Shown here one piece after another: positions 51,617-63,862 of a DNA stretch of 64,000 bases (within the stretch, counting starts at the first letter, position 1; each line of letters opens with the position of its first letter). The translations under genes and the position numbers were made by a program. This DNA comes from an uncultured Aquimarina sp. (GTDB lineage: Bacteria; Bacteroidota; Bacteroidia; Flavobacteriales; Flavobacteriaceae). The stretch is taken from the NCBI GenBank assembly GCA_947497175.1, contig CANMFM010000010.1:94542-158541 (forward strand), given 5' to 3'. The notes beneath the pieces were generated by a model. It searched no databases. It saw only the letters and a program-made list of their open reading frames with translations, and was not told where the DNA came from.

Positions 51617-52312
51617 ATGGCAAAAGTAACAAAAAAGCAAAAAGAAGCACGTGCTAAAGTTGATAGTAACAAAGCATATTCAATAGATGAAGCTTCTGCT
51701 TTAGTAAAAGAAATAACAAGCGTAAATTTTGATGCTTCTGTAGATCTTGCCGTTCGTTTGAACGTAGATCCGCGTAAAGCAAATCAAATGGTACGTGGTG
51801 TGGTAACATTACCTCACGGAACAGGAAAAGATGTTAAAGTATTAGCATTAGTAACACCAGATAAAGAAGCAGAGGCTAAAGAAGCAGGTGCAGACTTTGT
51901 TGGTTTAGATGAATATCTTGATAAAATCAAAGGCGGTTGGACAGATGTTGATGTAATCATCACAATGCCAAGTGTTATGGGTAAATTAGGACCTCTAGGT
52001 AGAGTATTAGGGCCTCGTGGATTAATGCCTAACCCCAAAACCGGTACCGTAACAATGGATGTAGCAAAAGCTGTTTCTGATGTTAAAGCTGGTAAAATAG
52101 ATTTTAAAGTAGATAAAACAGGTATTGTTCACGCAGCAATAGGAAAGTCTTCTTTTGATGCTGAGAAAATAGCTGGTAACGCTAAAGAATTAATAACAAC
52201 GTTAGTAAAGTTAAAACCTCAGGCTGCTAAGGGTGTATATATTAAATCAATATATATGTCTTCTACAATGAGTCCTGGAGTAGAAATAGATGCTAAAAAC
52301 TTTGCTGGGTAA
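51617..52312 (+). CDS. rplA: 50S ribosomal protein uL1
   Basis: A 231-residue protein with the signature [20 protein letters not shown] and the binding segment [18 protein letters not shown]. It belongs to the L1 stalk and commonly autoregulates the rplKA transcript. Confidence 0.97.
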   Translation: MAKVTKKQKEARAKVDSNKAYSIDEASALVKEITSVNFDASVDLAVRLNVDPRKANQMVRGVVTLPHGTGKDVKVLALVTPDKEAEAKEAGADFVGLDEYLDKIKGGWTDVDVIITMPSVMGKLGPLGRVLGPRGLMPNPKTGTVTMDVAKAVSDVKAGKIDFKVDKTGIVHAAIGKSSFDAEKIAGNAKELITTLVKLKPQAAKGVYIKSIYMSSTMSPGVEIDAKNFAG

Positions 52313-52327
52313 TTAAGATAAACGATT

Positions 52328-52849
52328 ATGACAAGAGAAGAAAAATCACTAGTAATTGAAGACTTAACTGCTCAGTTAGCTGAAAACGCTAATATTTATT
52401 TAGCCGATATTTCAGGTCTGGATGCAGGTACAACTTCAAACTTACGTAGAGCTTGTTTTAAAGCTAATGTATCATTAAAAGTAATAAAGAATACGCTTCT
52501 TGCTAAGGCAATGGAGAATTCTGATAAGGATTTTGGAGACTTACCAAATGTATTAAAAGGTAATACTTCGTTAATGTTTGCTGAAACCGGTAATGCACCT
52601 GCTAAGGTAATCAAAGAATTTCGTAAGAAATCAGAGAAACCTTTATTAAAAGGAGCTTTTATCGAAGAAGCAATATTTATCGGTGACGACAATCTTGAGA
52701 CCTTAGTTAATATCAAGTCTAAAGAAGAAGTTATCGGAGATATTATTGGCTTATTACAGTCGCCTGCTAAGAATGTTATTTCAGCATTAAAATCAGGAGG
52801 AGGTACAATAGCTGGTATCCTTAAAACATTATCCGAAAAAGAAGGATAA
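52328..52849 (+). CDS. rplJ: 50S ribosomal protein uL10
   Basis: A 173-residue stalk base protein (N-terminal MTREEKSLVIEDLTAQL, then LRRACFKANVSLKVIKNTLL). It anchors bL12 dimers through its C-terminal helix. It precedes rplL. Confidence 0.96.
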   Translation: MTREEKSLVIEDLTAQLAENANIYLADISGLDAGTTSNLRRACFKANVSLKVIKNTLLAKAMENSDKDFGDLPNVLKGNTSLMFAETGNAPAKVIKEFRKKSEKPLLKGAFIEEAIFIGDDNLETLVNIKSKEEVIGDIIGLLQSPAKNVISALKSGGGTIAGILKTLSEKEG

Positions 52850-52918
52850 TACATAGTAGTGTACGCACTTTTTAACAAATTATATTTCAATTAAAAAAAT
52901 TATTTAAAACGATAGAAA

Positions 52919-53296
52919 ATGGCAGATTTAAAAGATTTCGCAGAACAATTAGTTAACTTAACAGTAAAAGAAGTTAATGAGTTAGCTGATATATTAAAAG
53001 AAGAATATGGTATCGAGCCTGCTGCTGCTGCAGTAGCTGTAGCTGGTGGAGCTGCTGCTGGAGGTGGAGATGCTGCTGAAGAAAAAACAGAATTTGATGT
53101 AATCCTTAAGGCTGCAGGTGGTTCTAAATTAGCAGTTGTAAAACTTGTTAAAGAATTAACTGGTCTTGGTCTTAAAGATGCTAAAGAATTAGTTGATGGA
53201 GCTCCTAAAGCTGTAAAAGAAGGAGTTGCTAAAGACGAAGCAGAAGCTCTTAAAGCTCAATTAGAAGAGGCTGGAGCTGAGGTTGAGCTTAAGTAA
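52919..53296 (+). CDS. rplL: 50S ribosomal protein bL12 (L7/L12)
   Basis: A 125-residue acidic stalk protein with an Ala/Gly-rich hinge ([19 protein letters not shown]) and a C-terminal domain ending in [15 protein letters not shown]. It recruits translation factors. Confidence 0.97.
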   Translation: MADLKDFAEQLVNLTVKEVNELADILKEEYGIEPAAAAVAVAGGAAAGGGDAAEEKTEFDVILKAAGGSKLAVVKLVKELTGLGLKDAKELVDGAPKAVKEGVAKDEAEALKAQLEEAGAEVELK

Positions 53297-53318
53297 GCTT
53301 ACCATAGATTGACATATA

Positions 53319-53355
53319 GGTTTAGACCCTGGGAGTACTCTCAGTGGTCTAAACC
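53319..53355 (+). promoter_or_regulatory. rplL-rpoB intergenic hairpin
   Basis: GGTTTAGACC (53319-53328) pairs perfectly with GGTCTAAACC (53346-53355), and the interior (CTGGGAG/CTCTCAG) extends the stem. ATTTTGC follows. It sits 22 bases after rplL, the classical place for a partial attenuator or RNase III site that lowers rpoBC expression relative to ribosomal proteins. Confidence 0.65.
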
Positions 53356-53429
53356 ATTTTGCATATATAAATGTTAAGCATTAAAATATGCATCCCTTTT
53401 TTAAAATTTTAATTTAATTCCGTCCATTG

Positions 53430-56400
53430 ATGTTAGCAACGCAAACAGAAAGATTGAATTTCTCTTCCGTAAAGAATAGACCTGAGTATCCTGATTTTCT
53501 GGATATCCAGATTAAATCTTTTCAGGATTTCTTTCAATTAGAAACAAAGTCTGAAGAAAGAGGAAACGAAGGTTTATATAATACCTTCATGGAAAACTTC
53601 CCGATTACTGATACTCGTAATCAATTTGTACTAGAATTTTTAGATTATTTCGTAGACCCTCCAAGATATGATTTGCAGGAGTGTATTGAAAGAGGTCTTA
53701 CCTATAGTGTGCCATTAAAAGCACGTCTTAAGTTATTCTGTACCGACCCGGAACACGAAGATTTTGAGACTATTGTTCAGGACGTATATCTAGGTACAAT
53801 TCCTTACATGACCCCGAGTGGTACTTTCTGTATTAATGGAGCAGAACGTGTAGTTGTATCACAATTACACCGTTCTCCAGGAGTATTCTTTGGACAATCA
53901 TTCCATGCCAATGGAACTAAATTGTATTCTGCCAGAGTAATTCCTTTCAAAGGTTCTTGGATAGAATTCGCTACCGATATTAATAGTGTAATGTACGCAT
54001 ATATCGATAGAAAGAAAAAATTACCGGTTACTACGCTTTTCCGTGCAATCGGTTTTGAAAGAGATAAAGATATTTTAGAAATATTTGACCTTGCAGAAGA
54101 GGTGAAGGTTTCTAAGTCAGGATTAAAAAAGGTGTTGGGGCGTAAGTTAGCGGCTCGTGTTTTAAATACCTGGCATGAAGATTTTGTAGATGAAGATACA
54201 GGAGAGGTAGTATCTATAGAACGAAATGAGATCGTTCTGGATCGTGACACTATTTTAGACAAAGATCACCTGGAAGAGATTATAGAGTCCGGTGCAAAAA
54301 CTATTTTATTGCACAAAGAGGATAATCAAAAAGGAGATTATGCGATTATCCATAATACACTACAAAAAGATCCAACCAATTCTGAAAAAGAAGCGGTAGA
54401 ACATATTTATCGTCAGTTACGTAACGCAGAACCGCCTGATGAGGAGACTGCAAGAGGTATTATTGACAAGTTATTCTTTTCGGACCAACGTTACAATCTT
54501 GGTGAAGTAGGTCGTTACAGAATGAACAAAAAACTTGGTCTTGATATTGCCATGGATAAGCAGGTGCTTACCAAAGAAGATATTATTACCATCATAAAAT
54601 ATTTAATTGAGTTAATTAATTCAAAAGCTGAGATTGATGATATTGATCACCTTTCTAACCGTCGTGTTAGAACTGTAGGAGAACAATTGTCTCAACAGTT
54701 CGGGGTTGGTTTAGCTCGTATGGCACGTACCATTCGTGAGCGTATGAATGTTAGAGATAATGAGGTATTTACACCAATTGATTTGATCAATGCTAAAACC
54801 TTATCTTCTGTGATTAATTCGTTCTTCGGTACGAACCAGCTTTCTCAATTTATGGATCAAACCAATCCATTAGCAGAGATTACTCACAAACGTAGACTTT
54901 CTGCTCTTGGACCTGGTGGTTTATCTAGAGAAAGAGCTGGATTTGAGGTTCGTGATGTACACTATACGCACTATGGTCGTTTATGTCCTATCGAAACTCC
55001 TGAAGGACCAAATATTGGTCTGATTTCTTCGCTTGCAGTATTTGCTAAAGTGAATTCAATGGGATTCTTAGAGACTCCTTATCGTAAAGTTGAAGACGGT
55101 AAAGTTGATATTAGCGAGTTTAGATACTTAAGTGCAGAGGAAGAAGAAGAAAAACTGATAGCACAAGCTAACATTCCATTAAAAGATGATGGAACCATTG
55201 AATCTGATAAGGTAATTGCTCGTATGGAAGGTGACTTCCCGGTAATTGAGCCAACAAACGTAAATTATGCTGATGTTGCACCGAACCAGATTGCATCGAT
55301 TTCGGCATCATTAATTCCGTTCTTAGAACATGATGATGCAAACCGTGCATTGATGGGATCAAACATGATGCGCCAGGCAGTACCATTATTACGAGTGGAT
55401 GCTCCAATTGTAGGTACAGGACTGGAACGCCAGGTAGCTTCAGATTCTAGGGTATTGATTAATGCAGAAGGAGACGGAGTTGTAGAATACGTGGATGCTC
55501 AAAAAATCACAATCAAGTACGATAGAACCGACGAGGAAAGAATGGTTAGTTTTGACGGTGATTCTAAAACATACAACCTTATTAAATTCCGTAAAACCAA
55601 CCAGGGAACCAGTATCAACCTGAAACCAATCGTGAGAGTTGGAGACAGAGTAGCAAAAGGTCAGGTTCTTTGTCAGGGATATGCTACCGAAAATGGTGAG
55701 CTGGCGCTTGGTAGAAACATGAAAGTGGCATTTATGCCATGGAAAGGATACAATTTTGAGGATGCAATTGTAATTTCTGAAAAAGTAGTTAGAGATGATA
55801 TCTTTACCTCTATTCATATCGATGAGTACTCTCTTGAAGTAAGAGATACAAAACTAGGTCATGAAGAACTAACAAACGATATTCCAAATGTTTCAGAAGA
55901 GGCTACCAAAGACCTTGATGAAAATGGAATGATCCGAGTTGGAGCTGAGATCAAACCTGGTGATATTCTTATCGGTAAGATTACTCCAAAAGGAGAGAGC
56001 GACCCTACACCAGAAGAAAAGCTGTTAAGAGCGATCTTCGGTGATAAAGCAGGTGATGTTAAAGATGCTTCTTTAAAAGCTTCTCCATCATTACACGGTG
56101 TGGTAATTGATAAAAAATTATTTGCTCGTGCTATAAAAGATAAGAGAAAGCGTTCTCAAGACAAAGAAGATATTGATATCCTAGAGAGATCTTACGATAC
56201 AAAATTTGAATTGTTAAAATCAGAATTAGTAGACAAATTGTTTGCGATTGTAGGTGGTAAAACTTCTCAGGGAGTTATGAATGACTTAGGAGAAGAAGTG
56301 CTTCCTAAAGGAAAAAAGTATACTCAAAAAATGCTTAATAGTGTTGATGATTATGCGCACCTTACTAAAGGAACATGGACCACTGATGATGAACTTAATA

Positions 56401-57239
56401 GTATGGTTGCCGACCTTATCCATAACTATAAAATTAAAGAAAATGATTTACAAGGTAACCTGAGAAGAGAGAAATTTACAATCTCAGTAGGAGATGAATT
56501 ACCTTCAGGAATCATTAAGCTGGCAAAGGTTTACATTGCTAAAAAACGTAAACTAAAAGTAGGGGATAAGATGGCAGGTCGTCACGGTAACAAAGGTATT
56601 GTTGCTCGTATCGTAAGAGAAGAAGATATGCCATTCTTAGAGGATGGAACACCAGTAGATATTGTATTAAATCCACTAGGGGTACCTTCTCGTATGAACA
56701 TTGGTCAGATTTATGAAACTGTATTGGGATGGGCCGGACAAAAATTAAGTAGAAAATTTGCTACTCCGATTTTTGATGGTGCTTCTCTTGATCAAATAAA
56801 TGAATTGACCGATGAAGCAGGAATTCCAAGATTTGGACATACGTATCTTTATGATGGTGGAACAGGTGATCGATTTGATCAGGCTGCTACTGTAGGTGTG
56901 ATTTATATGCTTAAGTTAGGTCACATGGTTGATGATAAGATGCACGCACGTTCTATCGGTCCGTACTCATTGATTACCCAGCAACCACTTGGTGGTAAAG
57001 CTCAGTTTGGTGGTCAGCGTTTTGGAGAGATGGAAGTTTGGGCCCTAGAGGCTTATGGAGCTTCAAGTACGCTTCGTGAGATATTGACTGTGAAATCTGA
57101 TGATGTTATAGGAAGAGCTAAGACCTACGAAAGTATCGTTAAAGGAGAGCCTATGCCAGAACCGGGATTACCAGAATCTTTTAACGTATTAATGCACGAA
57201 TTAAAAGGTCTGGGTCTGGATATCAGATTAGAAGAATAA
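53430..57239 (+). CDS. rpoB: DNA-directed RNA polymerase beta subunit
   Basis: The ATG at 53430 (1269 residues) is chosen; a TTG immediately before it is in frame. Conserved parts include the rifampicin region ([32 protein letters not shown]), [17 protein letters not shown], the active-site segment [12 protein letters not shown] and the C-terminal [19 protein letters not shown]. The rifampicin-region residues visible (S, H, R, S at the usual positions) look wild type. It forms the catalytic core with RpoC, encoded 105 bases downstream. Confidence 0.98.
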   Translation: MLATQTERLNFSSVKNRPEYPDFLDIQIKSFQDFFQLETKSEERGNEGLYNTFMENFPITDTRNQFVLEFLDYFVDPPRYDLQECIERGLTYSVPLKARLKLFCTDPEHEDFETIVQDVYLGTIPYMTPSGTFCINGAERVVVSQLHRSPGVFFGQSFHANGTKLYSARVIPFKGSWIEFATDINSVMYAYIDRKKKLPVTTLFRAIGFERDKDILEIFDLAEEVKVSKSGLKKVLGRKLAARVLNTWHEDFVDEDTGEVVSIERNEIVLDRDTILDKDHLEEIIESGAKTILLHKEDNQKGDYAIIHNTLQKDPTNSEKEAVEHIYRQLRNAEPPDEETARGIIDKLFFSDQRYNLGEVGRYRMNKKLGLDIAMDKQVLTKEDIITIIKYLIELINSKAEIDDIDHLSNRRVRTVGEQLSQQFGVGLARMARTIRERMNVRDNEVFTPIDLINAKTLSSVINSFFGTNQLSQFMDQTNPLAEITHKRRLSALGPGGLSRERAGFEVRDVHYTHYGRLCPIETPEGPNIGLISSLAVFAKVNSMGFLETPYRKVEDGKVDISEFRYLSAEEEEEKLIAQANIPLKDDGTIESDKVIARMEGDFPVIEPTNVNYADVAPNQIASISASLIPFLEHDDANRALMGSNMMRQAVPLLRVDAPIVGTGLERQVASDSRVLINAEGDGVVEYVDAQKITIKYDRTDEERMVSFDGDSKTYNLIKFRKTNQGTSINLKPIVRVGDRVAKGQVLCQGYATENGELALGRNMKVAFMPWKGYNFEDAIVISEKVVRDDIFTSIHIDEYSLEVRDTKLGHEELTNDIPNVSEEATKDLDENGMIRVGAEIKPGDILIGKITPKGESDPTPEEKLLRAIFGDKAGDVKDASLKASPSLHGVVIDKKLFARAIKDKRKRSQDKEDIDILERSYDTKFELLKSELVDKLFAIVGGKTSQGVMNDLGEEVLPKGKKYTQKMLNSVDDYAHLTKGTWTTDDELNSMVADLIHNYKIKENDLQGNLRREKFTISVGDELPSGIIKLAKVYIAKKRKLKVGDKMAGRHGNKGIVARIVREEDMPFLEDGTPVDIVLNPLGVPSRMNIGQIYETVLGWAGQKLSRKFATPIFDGASLDQINELTDEAGIPRFGHTYLYDGGTGDRFDQAATVGVIYMLKLGHMVDDKMHARSIGPYSLITQQPLGGKAQFGGQRFGEMEVWALEAYGASSTLREILTVKSDDVIGRAKTYESIVKGEPMPEPGLPESFNVLMHELKGLGLDIRLEE

Positions 57240-57251
57240 TATAAAAATAAT

Positions 57252-57289
57252 CAAACTGTCATCCTGAGCTTGTCGAAGGAGACAGTTTG
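57252..57289. repeat. REP-like hairpin between rpoB and rpoC
   Basis: CAAACTGTC (57252-57260) pairs with GACAGTTTG (57281-57289) around ATCCTGAGCTTGTCGAAGGA. The 24 bases at 57256-57279 match the complement of 34127-34150 with two differences, so this is a member of the dispersed repeat family seen at the island edge. Confidence 0.65.
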
Positions 57290-57344
57290 TTATCCATGTA
57301 TTATTCAATTTTAAATTACAATAATTCTTTAGCAACCATATATT

Positions 57345-60300
57345 ATGGCAAGAAATAATGATAAGAATACAGTAAAGAGATTTAATAAGATCTCTATTGG
57401 TTTAGCTTCTCCAGAATCTGTTTTGGCAGCATCAAATGGCGAAGTGTTAAAACCTGAAACTATCAATTATCGTACTCACAAACCTGAGCGTGATGGTTTG
57501 TTCTGTGAGCGTATCTTTGGCCCTGTAAAGGACTTTGAATGTGCTTGTGGTAAATATAAAAGAATTCGTTACAAAGGTATTGTTTGTGATCGATGTGGGG
57601 TAGAAGTTACCGAAAAGAAAGTACGTAGAGACCGCGTGGGTCATATTAACTTAGTAGTTCCTGTGGCGCACATTTGGTATTTCCGTTCTTTACCAAATAA
57701 AATAGGGTATTTATTAGGTCTTCCTTCTAAGAAATTAGATATGATTATTTACTACGAGCGTTACGTAGTAATTCAGCCTGGTATTGCCAAAAATGAGGAA
57801 GGAGAACCAGTACAAAAAATGGATTTCCTCACAGAAGAAGAATATCTTAATATTTTAGATAGCCTTCCACAAGAAAATTTATACCTGGATGACAATGATC
57901 CAAATAAATTTATCGCTAAAATGGGAGCAGAGTGCTTGATTGAGATTTTGAGAAGAATTGATCTTGATGCACTTTCTTATGAGTTAAGACATAAAGCAAA
58001 TAACGAAACATCAAAACAACGTAAAACGGAAGCCTTAAAACGTCTTCAGGTTGTAGAATCGTTCCGTGATGCTAATAAAAATAGAGAAAACCGTCCTGAA
58101 TGGATGATCCTTAAAGTTGTACCTGTAATTCCGCCAGAATTGCGTCCATTGGTGCCACTTGATGGTGGTCGTTTTGCAACGTCTGATTTAAATGATTTAT
58201 ATCGTCGTGTAATTATACGTAACAACCGTTTGAAGCGTTTGATGGAGATCAAAGCTCCAGAAGTAATTCTTCGTAACGAAAAACGTATGCTTCAAGAATC
58301 TGTAGATTCATTATTTGATAATACACGTAAGGCGTCTGCCGTTAAAACAGATTCTAACAGACCATTAAAATCATTGTCTGATTCATTAAAAGGTAAGCAA
58401 GGGCGTTTCCGTCAAAACTTATTGGGTAAACGTGTGGATTATTCTGCTCGTTCGGTAATCGTTGTAGGACCAGAATTGAAATTATTCGAATGTGGTCTCC
58501 CAAAAAATATGGCAGCAGAGCTATACAAACCTTTCGTGATTAGAAAACTGATTGAACGTGGTATCGTAAAAACTGTAAAATCTGCTAAAAAGATTATAGA
58601 TAGAAAAGAGCCTGTTGTTTGGGATATCTTAGAGAATGTTCTTAAAGGACATCCGGTATTACTAAACCGTGCTCCAACGCTTCACCGTTTAGGGATACAG
58701 GCATTTCAGCCTAAACTTATTGAAGGTAAAGCAATACAGTTACACCCACTCGTATGTACTGCATTTAATGCAGATTTTGATGGGGATCAGATGGCGGTGC
58801 ATTTACCACTAGGACCTGAAGCAATTTTAGAGGCTCAGTTATTGATGCTTGCATCACATAACATTCTAAACCCGGCTAATGGTTCACCGGTAACCGTACC
58901 TTCTCAGGATATGGTATTGGGTCTTTATTATATGACCAAATCACGTAGATCTACTCCAGAATTAGAAATAAAAGGAGAAGATTTAACATTCTATTCTCCT
59001 GAAGAAGTAGTGATTGCTTATAATGAGAAACGATTAGATATCAATGCTAATATCAAAGTAAGAACTAAAGATATTAATGAAGAAGGAGCGTCAGTAACTA
59101 AAATCATTGAAACTACTACAGGTAGAGTATTATTTAATGAAAAAGTTCCCGAACAAGCTGGATATATTAATGAGGTATTAACTAAGAAATCTCTTAGAGA
59201 TATTATCGGTGATATCTTAAAAGTTACAAGTGTACCGGAAACAGCCGCTTTCTTAGATGAAATCAAGAAATTAGGATATAACTTTGCATTCCAGGGTGGA
59301 TTATCATTCAGTTTAGGTGATATAATCATACCTCAAGAAAAGCACACGATGATTGCAAGTGCTAATAAAAAGGTTGATGAAATCGTCGGGAGTTATAACA
59401 TGGGACTGATCACTAATAACGAACGATATAATCAGGTAATTGATGTTTGGACTACAACAAACGCAAATCTTACCGAGTTATCGATGAAACGTATTAGAGA
59501 AGATCAACAAGGATTCAACTCCGTATATATGATGCTTGATTCTGGAGCTAGGGGATCTAAAGAACAGATTCGTCAGTTAACAGGAATGCGAGGATTGATG
59601 GCTAAGCCTAAAAAAGCTAGCTCTGCAGGAGGTGAAATTATCGAGAACCCTATTCTTTCTAACTTTAAAGAGGGACTTTCGATTCTTGAATACTTTATCT
59701 CTACTCACGGTGCTCGTAAAGGTCTTGCAGATACCGCTCTTAAAACGGCAGATGCAGGATATCTTACACGTCGTTTGGTAGATGTTGCGCAAGATGTTAT
59801 TGTTAATGAAGAAGATTGTGGAACACTGCGAGGTGTAGAAGTAACTCCATTAAAGAAGAACGAAGAGATTATTGAAGGCTTAGCAGCAAGAATTGTTGGT
59901 AGAACTTCTTTGCAGGATGTAATTAACCCACTTACTCAAGAAATACTAGTTGAAGCTGGAGTAGAAATAGATGATGCTACAGCTAGAGTTATTGAAAATT
60001 CTCCTGTGGAGTCTGTAGAAGTTCGCTCTGCGCTTACTTGTGAGGCTAAGAAAGGAATCTGCGTAAAATGTTATGGTCGTAACCTTGCCACTGGTAAAAC
60101 AGTACAACGAGGTGAAGCAGTTGGTGTTGTAGCTGCGCAATCGATTGGTGAGCCTGGTACACAGCTTACACTACGTACATTCCATGTGGGAGGTATTGCA
60201 GGTAACATCTCTGAAGAAAACCAATTAAGATCTAAATTTGCTGGTAAAGCAGAAATAGAAGAACTGAAGACGGTTAAGGGAGAAGATGCCGAAGGAAATG

Positions 60301-61646
60301 AAATAGATGTTGTAATCTCTCGTACTTCAGAAGTAAAAGTATTTGATCCAAAAACTAAGATTGTTTTAAGTACAAACTTAATCCCTTATGGTTCTCAATT
60401 ATTCATTAAGGATGGCGATACGTTAAAAGAAGATCAGGTGATCTGTCAATGGGATCCTTATAATGGTGTTATTATCTCAGAGTTTGCTGGTAAGGTAAGC
60501 TATGAAAACATCGAACAAGGAATTACATATCAGGTTGAAATCGATGAACAAACAGGTTTCCAGGAGAAAGTAATTTCTGAATCTCGTGATAAGAAAAAAA
60601 TACCTACGCTTCATGTACTCGGTAAAGGAGATGAAGTATTACGTTCATATAACCTTCCGGTTGGTGCCCACTTAATGGTAGATGATAATGATAAGATCAA
60701 AGTAGGTAAGATTTTGGTTAAAATACCTCGTAAATCAGCAAAAGCAGGTGATATTACAGGAGGTCTGCCAAGAGTAACTGAGTTATTCGAGGCACGTAAC
60801 CCATCTAACCCGGCTGTTGTTAGTGAGATCGATGGTGTAGTATCGTTTGGTAAAATCAAGCGTGGTAATCGCGAAATCATCGTTGAATCCAGAATCGGTG
60901 AAATCAAGAAATATCTTGTGAAACTTTCGAATCAGATTCTTGTTCAGGAAAATGATTACGTAAGAGCGGGTATGCCGTTATCTGATGGTTCTATTACTCC
61001 AGAAGATATTCTTAAAATTAAAGGACCGTCTGCTGTACAACAATACTTGGTTAATGAAGTACAAGAAGTATACCGTTTACAGGGTGTGAAAATTAATGAC
61101 AAGCACTTTGAAGTAGTTGTTAGACAAATGATGCGTAAGGTTAGAATTCAGGATCCGGGAGATACGATTTTCTTAGAAAATCAACTCGTTCATAAATCTG
61201 ACTTTATTGAAGAGAATGATGAGATCTTTGGAATGAAGGTTGTAGAAGATGCCGGGGATAGTGAAAATCTTAAACCGGGTCAAATTATTTCTCCTCGTGA
61301 TCTAAGAGATGAAAATTCGGTATTGCGTAGAGAAGATAAGAATCTAGTAACAGCCAGAGATGTAACTCCGGCTACTGCAACTCCTATTTTACAGGGTATT
61401 ACTAGAGCTTCACTTCAAACGAAGTCATTTATCTCGGCAGCTTCTTTCCAGGAAACTACAAAAGTATTAAACGAAGCTGCAGTAAGCGGTAAGGTTGATA
61501 CGCTTGAAGGTCTTAAGGAAAATGTAATTGTTGGACATAGAATACCAGCAGGTACAGGAATGAGAGACTACGAAAGTATTATTGTAGGTTCCAAAGAAGA
61601 ATTTGAAGATCGAATGGAACAACGACAAGAAGTTAATTATAATTAA
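57345..61646 (+). CDS. rpoC: DNA-directed RNA polymerase beta' subunit
   Basis: A 1433-residue protein. It has an N-terminal zinc ribbon ([20 protein letters not shown]), the rudder/bridge regions, the Mg-binding active site [12 protein letters not shown] (about residue 475), the second zinc site ([16 protein letters not shown]) and the trigger-loop region [20 protein letters not shown]. The final helix is Glu-rich. It is followed by a terminator and a small DUF3467 gene, as in other Bacteroidota. Confidence 0.98.
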   Translation: MARNNDKNTVKRFNKISIGLASPESVLAASNGEVLKPETINYRTHKPERDGLFCERIFGPVKDFECACGKYKRIRYKGIVCDRCGVEVTEKKVRRDRVGHINLVVPVAHIWYFRSLPNKIGYLLGLPSKKLDMIIYYERYVVIQPGIAKNEEGEPVQKMDFLTEEEYLNILDSLPQENLYLDDNDPNKFIAKMGAECLIEILRRIDLDALSYELRHKANNETSKQRKTEALKRLQVVESFRDANKNRENRPEWMILKVVPVIPPELRPLVPLDGGRFATSDLNDLYRRVIIRNNRLKRLMEIKAPEVILRNEKRMLQESVDSLFDNTRKASAVKTDSNRPLKSLSDSLKGKQGRFRQNLLGKRVDYSARSVIVVGPELKLFECGLPKNMAAELYKPFVIRKLIERGIVKTVKSAKKIIDRKEPVVWDILENVLKGHPVLLNRAPTLHRLGIQAFQPKLIEGKAIQLHPLVCTAFNADFDGDQMAVHLPLGPEAILEAQLLMLASHNILNPANGSPVTVPSQDMVLGLYYMTKSRRSTPELEIKGEDLTFYSPEEVVIAYNEKRLDINANIKVRTKDINEEGASVTKIIETTTGRVLFNEKVPEQAGYINEVLTKKSLRDIIGDILKVTSVPETAAFLDEIKKLGYNFAFQGGLSFSLGDIIIPQEKHTMIASANKKVDEIVGSYNMGLITNNERYNQVIDVWTTTNANLTELSMKRIREDQQGFNSVYMMLDSGARGSKEQIRQLTGMRGLMAKPKKASSAGGEIIENPILSNFKEGLSILEYFISTHGARKGLADTALKTADAGYLTRRLVDVAQDVIVNEEDCGTLRGVEVTPLKKNEEIIEGLAARIVGRTSLQDVINPLTQEILVEAGVEIDDATARVIENSPVESVEVRSALTCEAKKGICVKCYGRNLATGKTVQRGEAVGVVAAQSIGEPGTQLTLRTFHVGGIAGNISEENQLRSKFAGKAEIEELKTVKGEDAEGNEIDVVISRTSEVKVFDPKTKIVLSTNLIPYGSQLFIKDGDTLKEDQVICQWDPYNGVIISEFAGKVSYENIEQGITYQVEIDEQTGFQEKVISESRDKKKIPTLHVLGKGDEVLRSYNLPVGAHLMVDDNDKIKVGKILVKIPRKSAKAGDITGGLPRVTELFEARNPSNPAVVSEIDGVVSFGKIKRGNREIIVESRIGEIKKYLVKLSNQILVQENDYVRAGMPLSDGSITPEDILKIKGPSAVQQYLVNEVQEVYRLQGVKINDKHFEVVVRQMMRKVRIQDPGDTIFLENQLVHKSDFIEENDEIFGMKVVEDAGDSENLKPGQIISPRDLRDENSVLRREDKNLVTARDVTPATATPILQGITRASLQTKSFISAASFQETTKVLNEAAVSGKVDTLEGLKENVIVGHRIPAGTGMRDYESIIVGSKEEFEDRMEQRQEVNYN

Positions 61647-61651
61647 TACGA

Positions 61652-61686
61652 AAAGCCTGCCGCTCTGGGCAGGCTTTCTTTTTTTA
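61652..61686 (+). terminator. Intrinsic terminator of rpoC
   Basis: AAAGCCTGCC (61652-61661) pairs with GGCAGGCTTT (61668-61677) around a 6-nt loop and is followed by a T tract. Confidence 0.9.
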
Positions 61687-61716
61687 AGAAAAGAAGTAAA
61701 ATCCAAAGAATTTGAA

Positions 61717-62031
61717 ATGGCAGACAATAAAAATCAAAAGCAAAATCAATTAAACATAGAGTTAGATGAATCAATTGCAGATGGGATTTATAGCAATTTG
61801 GCTATTATAAATCATTCAGTTTCTGAATTTGTAGTTGATTTTGTAAACATTATGCCGGGTAGACCTAAAAGTAAAGTGAAGAGCCGAATAATTTTGACTC
61901 CACAACACGCTAAACGGTTATTAAAAGCTCTTAATGATAATGTAAATAGATTTGAAGCTGCTCACGGAGAGATAAAGGATTATGAACAACCACCAATACC
62001 AATGAATTTTGGTCCTACTGGCGAAGCTTAA
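61717..62031 (+). CDS. DUF3467 family protein
   Basis: The ATG at 61717 (104 residues) is chosen; the longer frame would run through the rpoC stop and terminator. Conserved DUF3467 parts are ADGIYSNLAIINHSVSEFVV, DFVNIMPGRPKSKVKSRIIL and HAKRLLKALNDNVNRFE. Function unknown. Its constant position behind rpoC in Bacteroidota suggests a link with transcription, but that is inference. Confidence 0.9.
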   Translation: MADNKNQKQNQLNIELDESIADGIYSNLAIINHSVSEFVVDFVNIMPGRPKSKVKSRIILTPQHAKRLLKALNDNVNRFEAAHGEIKDYEQPPIPMNFGPTGEA

Positions 62032-62050
62032 TTTTAAAAAGAATAACATC

Positions 62051-62092
62051 AAAAAAACCGGTTAGAAATACATTTCTCACCGGTTTTTTTAT
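62051..62092. terminator. Bidirectional terminator between DUF3467 gene and prfC
   Basis: AAAAAAACCGGT (62051-62062) pairs with ACCGGTTTTTTT (62079-62090), and the loop itself pairs (AGAAAT/ATTTCT). A and T tracts on both sides serve the two convergent genes. Confidence 0.85.
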
Positions 62093-62111
62093 CAAATGTA
62101 TTCGGTAACCC

Positions 62112-63698
62112 CTAGAACTCTGAAGTAAAATGAAATTGTATCGAAGGATATTTTTGTTGGGTCATTTGTAAACTAAATGATGAATCGGCTAAGAAAACAA
62201 GTTGTCCTTGCTTATCTTTTGCCAAAAACTTACTTTTTACTCGTTTAAAATCTTTGAATTCGTCGTTATTTGGATCTTCGGGATCTACCCAACATGCTTT
62301 ATGAACATTTAGATTTTCATAAGTGCATTTTGCCCCATATTCATGTTCTAATCGATATTGAATAACCTCATATTGAAGTGCTCCCACGGTACCAATAACT
62401 TTTCTGCCGTTTAGTTCTAAGGTAAATAATTGTGCTACTCCTTCATCCATTAATTGATCTATCCCTTTAGCCAATTGTTTAGATTTCATTGGATCTGCAT
62501 TGTTGATATATCTAAAATGTTCTGGAGAAAAACTTGGTATGCCTTTATAATGAAGAATCTCCCCTTTTGTAAGAGTGTCTCCAATCTTGAAGTTACCTGT
62601 GTCATGCAGACCTACAATGTCACCAGGATATGATATATCCACAATCTCTTTCTTTTCTGCAAAGAAGGCATTCGGACTGGAAAATTTAAGTTTTTTATTA
62701 TGCCGTGTATGCAAATAGGGTACGTTTCTCTCAAAAGTTCCGGAAACAATCTTCACAAAAGCCAATCGGTCTCTATGCTTAGGATCCATATTTGCATGAA
62801 TTTTAAATACAAATCCGGTAAAATCATTTTCTTCAGGTTTAACGATACGTACATCACTTTCTTTTGGCCTGGGTGGGGGTGCTATACTAACAAAGCAATC
62901 TAATAACTCTCTAACTCCAAAATTGTTTAATGCTGATCCAAAAAATACAGGTTGTAAGTCTCCGTTTTTGTAGGCTTCATTTTCAAATTTAGGATAGATA
63001 CCCTCAACAAGTTCGATTTCCTCTCTTAGGGTATCTGCAGGGGCATCTCCAATAATCTTATTAAGCTCTTGGGATGATAGATCAGAAATTTCAATAGTTT
63101 CTTCAATGTTCTTTCTACTATCTCCACTAAAAAGATTGATATTTTTCTCCCAAATATTATAAATCCCTTTAAAATCATAGCCCATTCCAATAGGAAAGCT
63201 AAGAGGGGTTACCGTAAGGCCTAATTTTTGCTCAATTTCATCCAGAAGTTCAAAGGCATCTTTACCCTCTCTATCCAGTTTATTGATAAATACAATCATC
63301 GGAATATTGCGCATTCTACATACCGATACTAACTTTTCGGTTTGCTCCTCTACACCTTTTGCAACATCAATCACAACAATCACACTATCTACAGCGGTTA
63401 AGGTTCTAAATGTATCTTCTGCAAAATCCTTATGCCCTGGAGTATCAAGAATGTTAATCTTAATATTTTTATATTCAAAAGCTAGTACAGAAGTTGCTAC
63501 AGATATACCACGCTGGCGCTCGATTTCCATAAAATCACTGGTAGCGCCTTTTTTGATTTTATTTGATTTTACTGCACCGGCCTCCTGTATGGCTCCTCCA
63601 AACAGTAATAACTTCTCTGTTAACGTCGTTTTACCTGCATCTGGGTGTGATATAATGCCAAAGGTTCTCCTTCTTCCTATTTCGTCTGTAAATTTCAT
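62112..63698 (-). CDS. prfC: Peptide chain release factor 3
   Basis: A 528-residue translational GTPase of the RF3 class. It has G1 SHPDAGKTT, switch DFMEIERQRGISVATSV, G3 DTPGHKDF and G4 NKLDREG. The C-terminal RF3 domain follows. It recycles RF1/RF2 after peptide release. The length matches the family (about 525-530). It is monocistronic on the minus strand and converges with the DUF3467 gene. Confidence 0.96.
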   Translation of the reverse strand: MKFTDEIGRRRTFGIISHPDAGKTTLTEKLLLFGGAIQEAGAVKSNKIKKGATSDFMEIERQRGISVATSVLAFEYKNIKINILDTPGHKDFAEDTFRTLTAVDSVIVVIDVAKGVEEQTEKLVSVCRMRNIPMIVFINKLDREGKDAFELLDEIEQKLGLTVTPLSFPIGMGYDFKGIYNIWEKNINLFSGDSRKNIEETIEISDLSSQELNKIIGDAPADTLREEIELVEGIYPKFENEAYKNGDLQPVFFGSALNNFGVRELLDCFVSIAPPPRPKESDVRIVKPEENDFTGFVFKIHANMDPKHRDRLAFVKIVSGTFERNVPYLHTRHNKKLKFSSPNAFFAEKKEIVDISYPGDIVGLHDTGNFKIGDTLTKGEILHYKGIPSFSPEHFRYINNADPMKSKQLAKGIDQLMDEGVAQLFTLELNGRKVIGTVGALQYEVIQYRLEHEYGAKCTYENLNVHKACWVDPEDPNNDEFKDFKRVKSKFLAKDKQGQLVFLADSSFSLQMTQQKYPSIQFHFTSEF

Positions 63699-63803
63699 GA
63701 TATATCTAGTGATAAGGGTGCAAATATAGCACTAAAAACACAATGTAAGAATCAAATTATCTTTCAATATTTGAGGTAATTTGCAGGCGATAGTATACTT
63801 AAA

Positions 63804-63835
63804 ATATGGTATTTATATAATATACCATATATTTG
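63804..63835 (+). promoter_or_regulatory. Promoter and inverted repeat before the PorP-like gene
   Basis: TATATTTG (63828-63835) matches TAnnTTTG. A 9-bp inverted repeat (ATATGGTAT at 63804-63812, ATACCATAT at 63822-63830) overlaps it and could be an operator. No clear -33 TTG at the right distance. Confidence 0.5.
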
Positions 63836-63862
63836 TTAGTCCCTGGATCAATTAAAATACTA

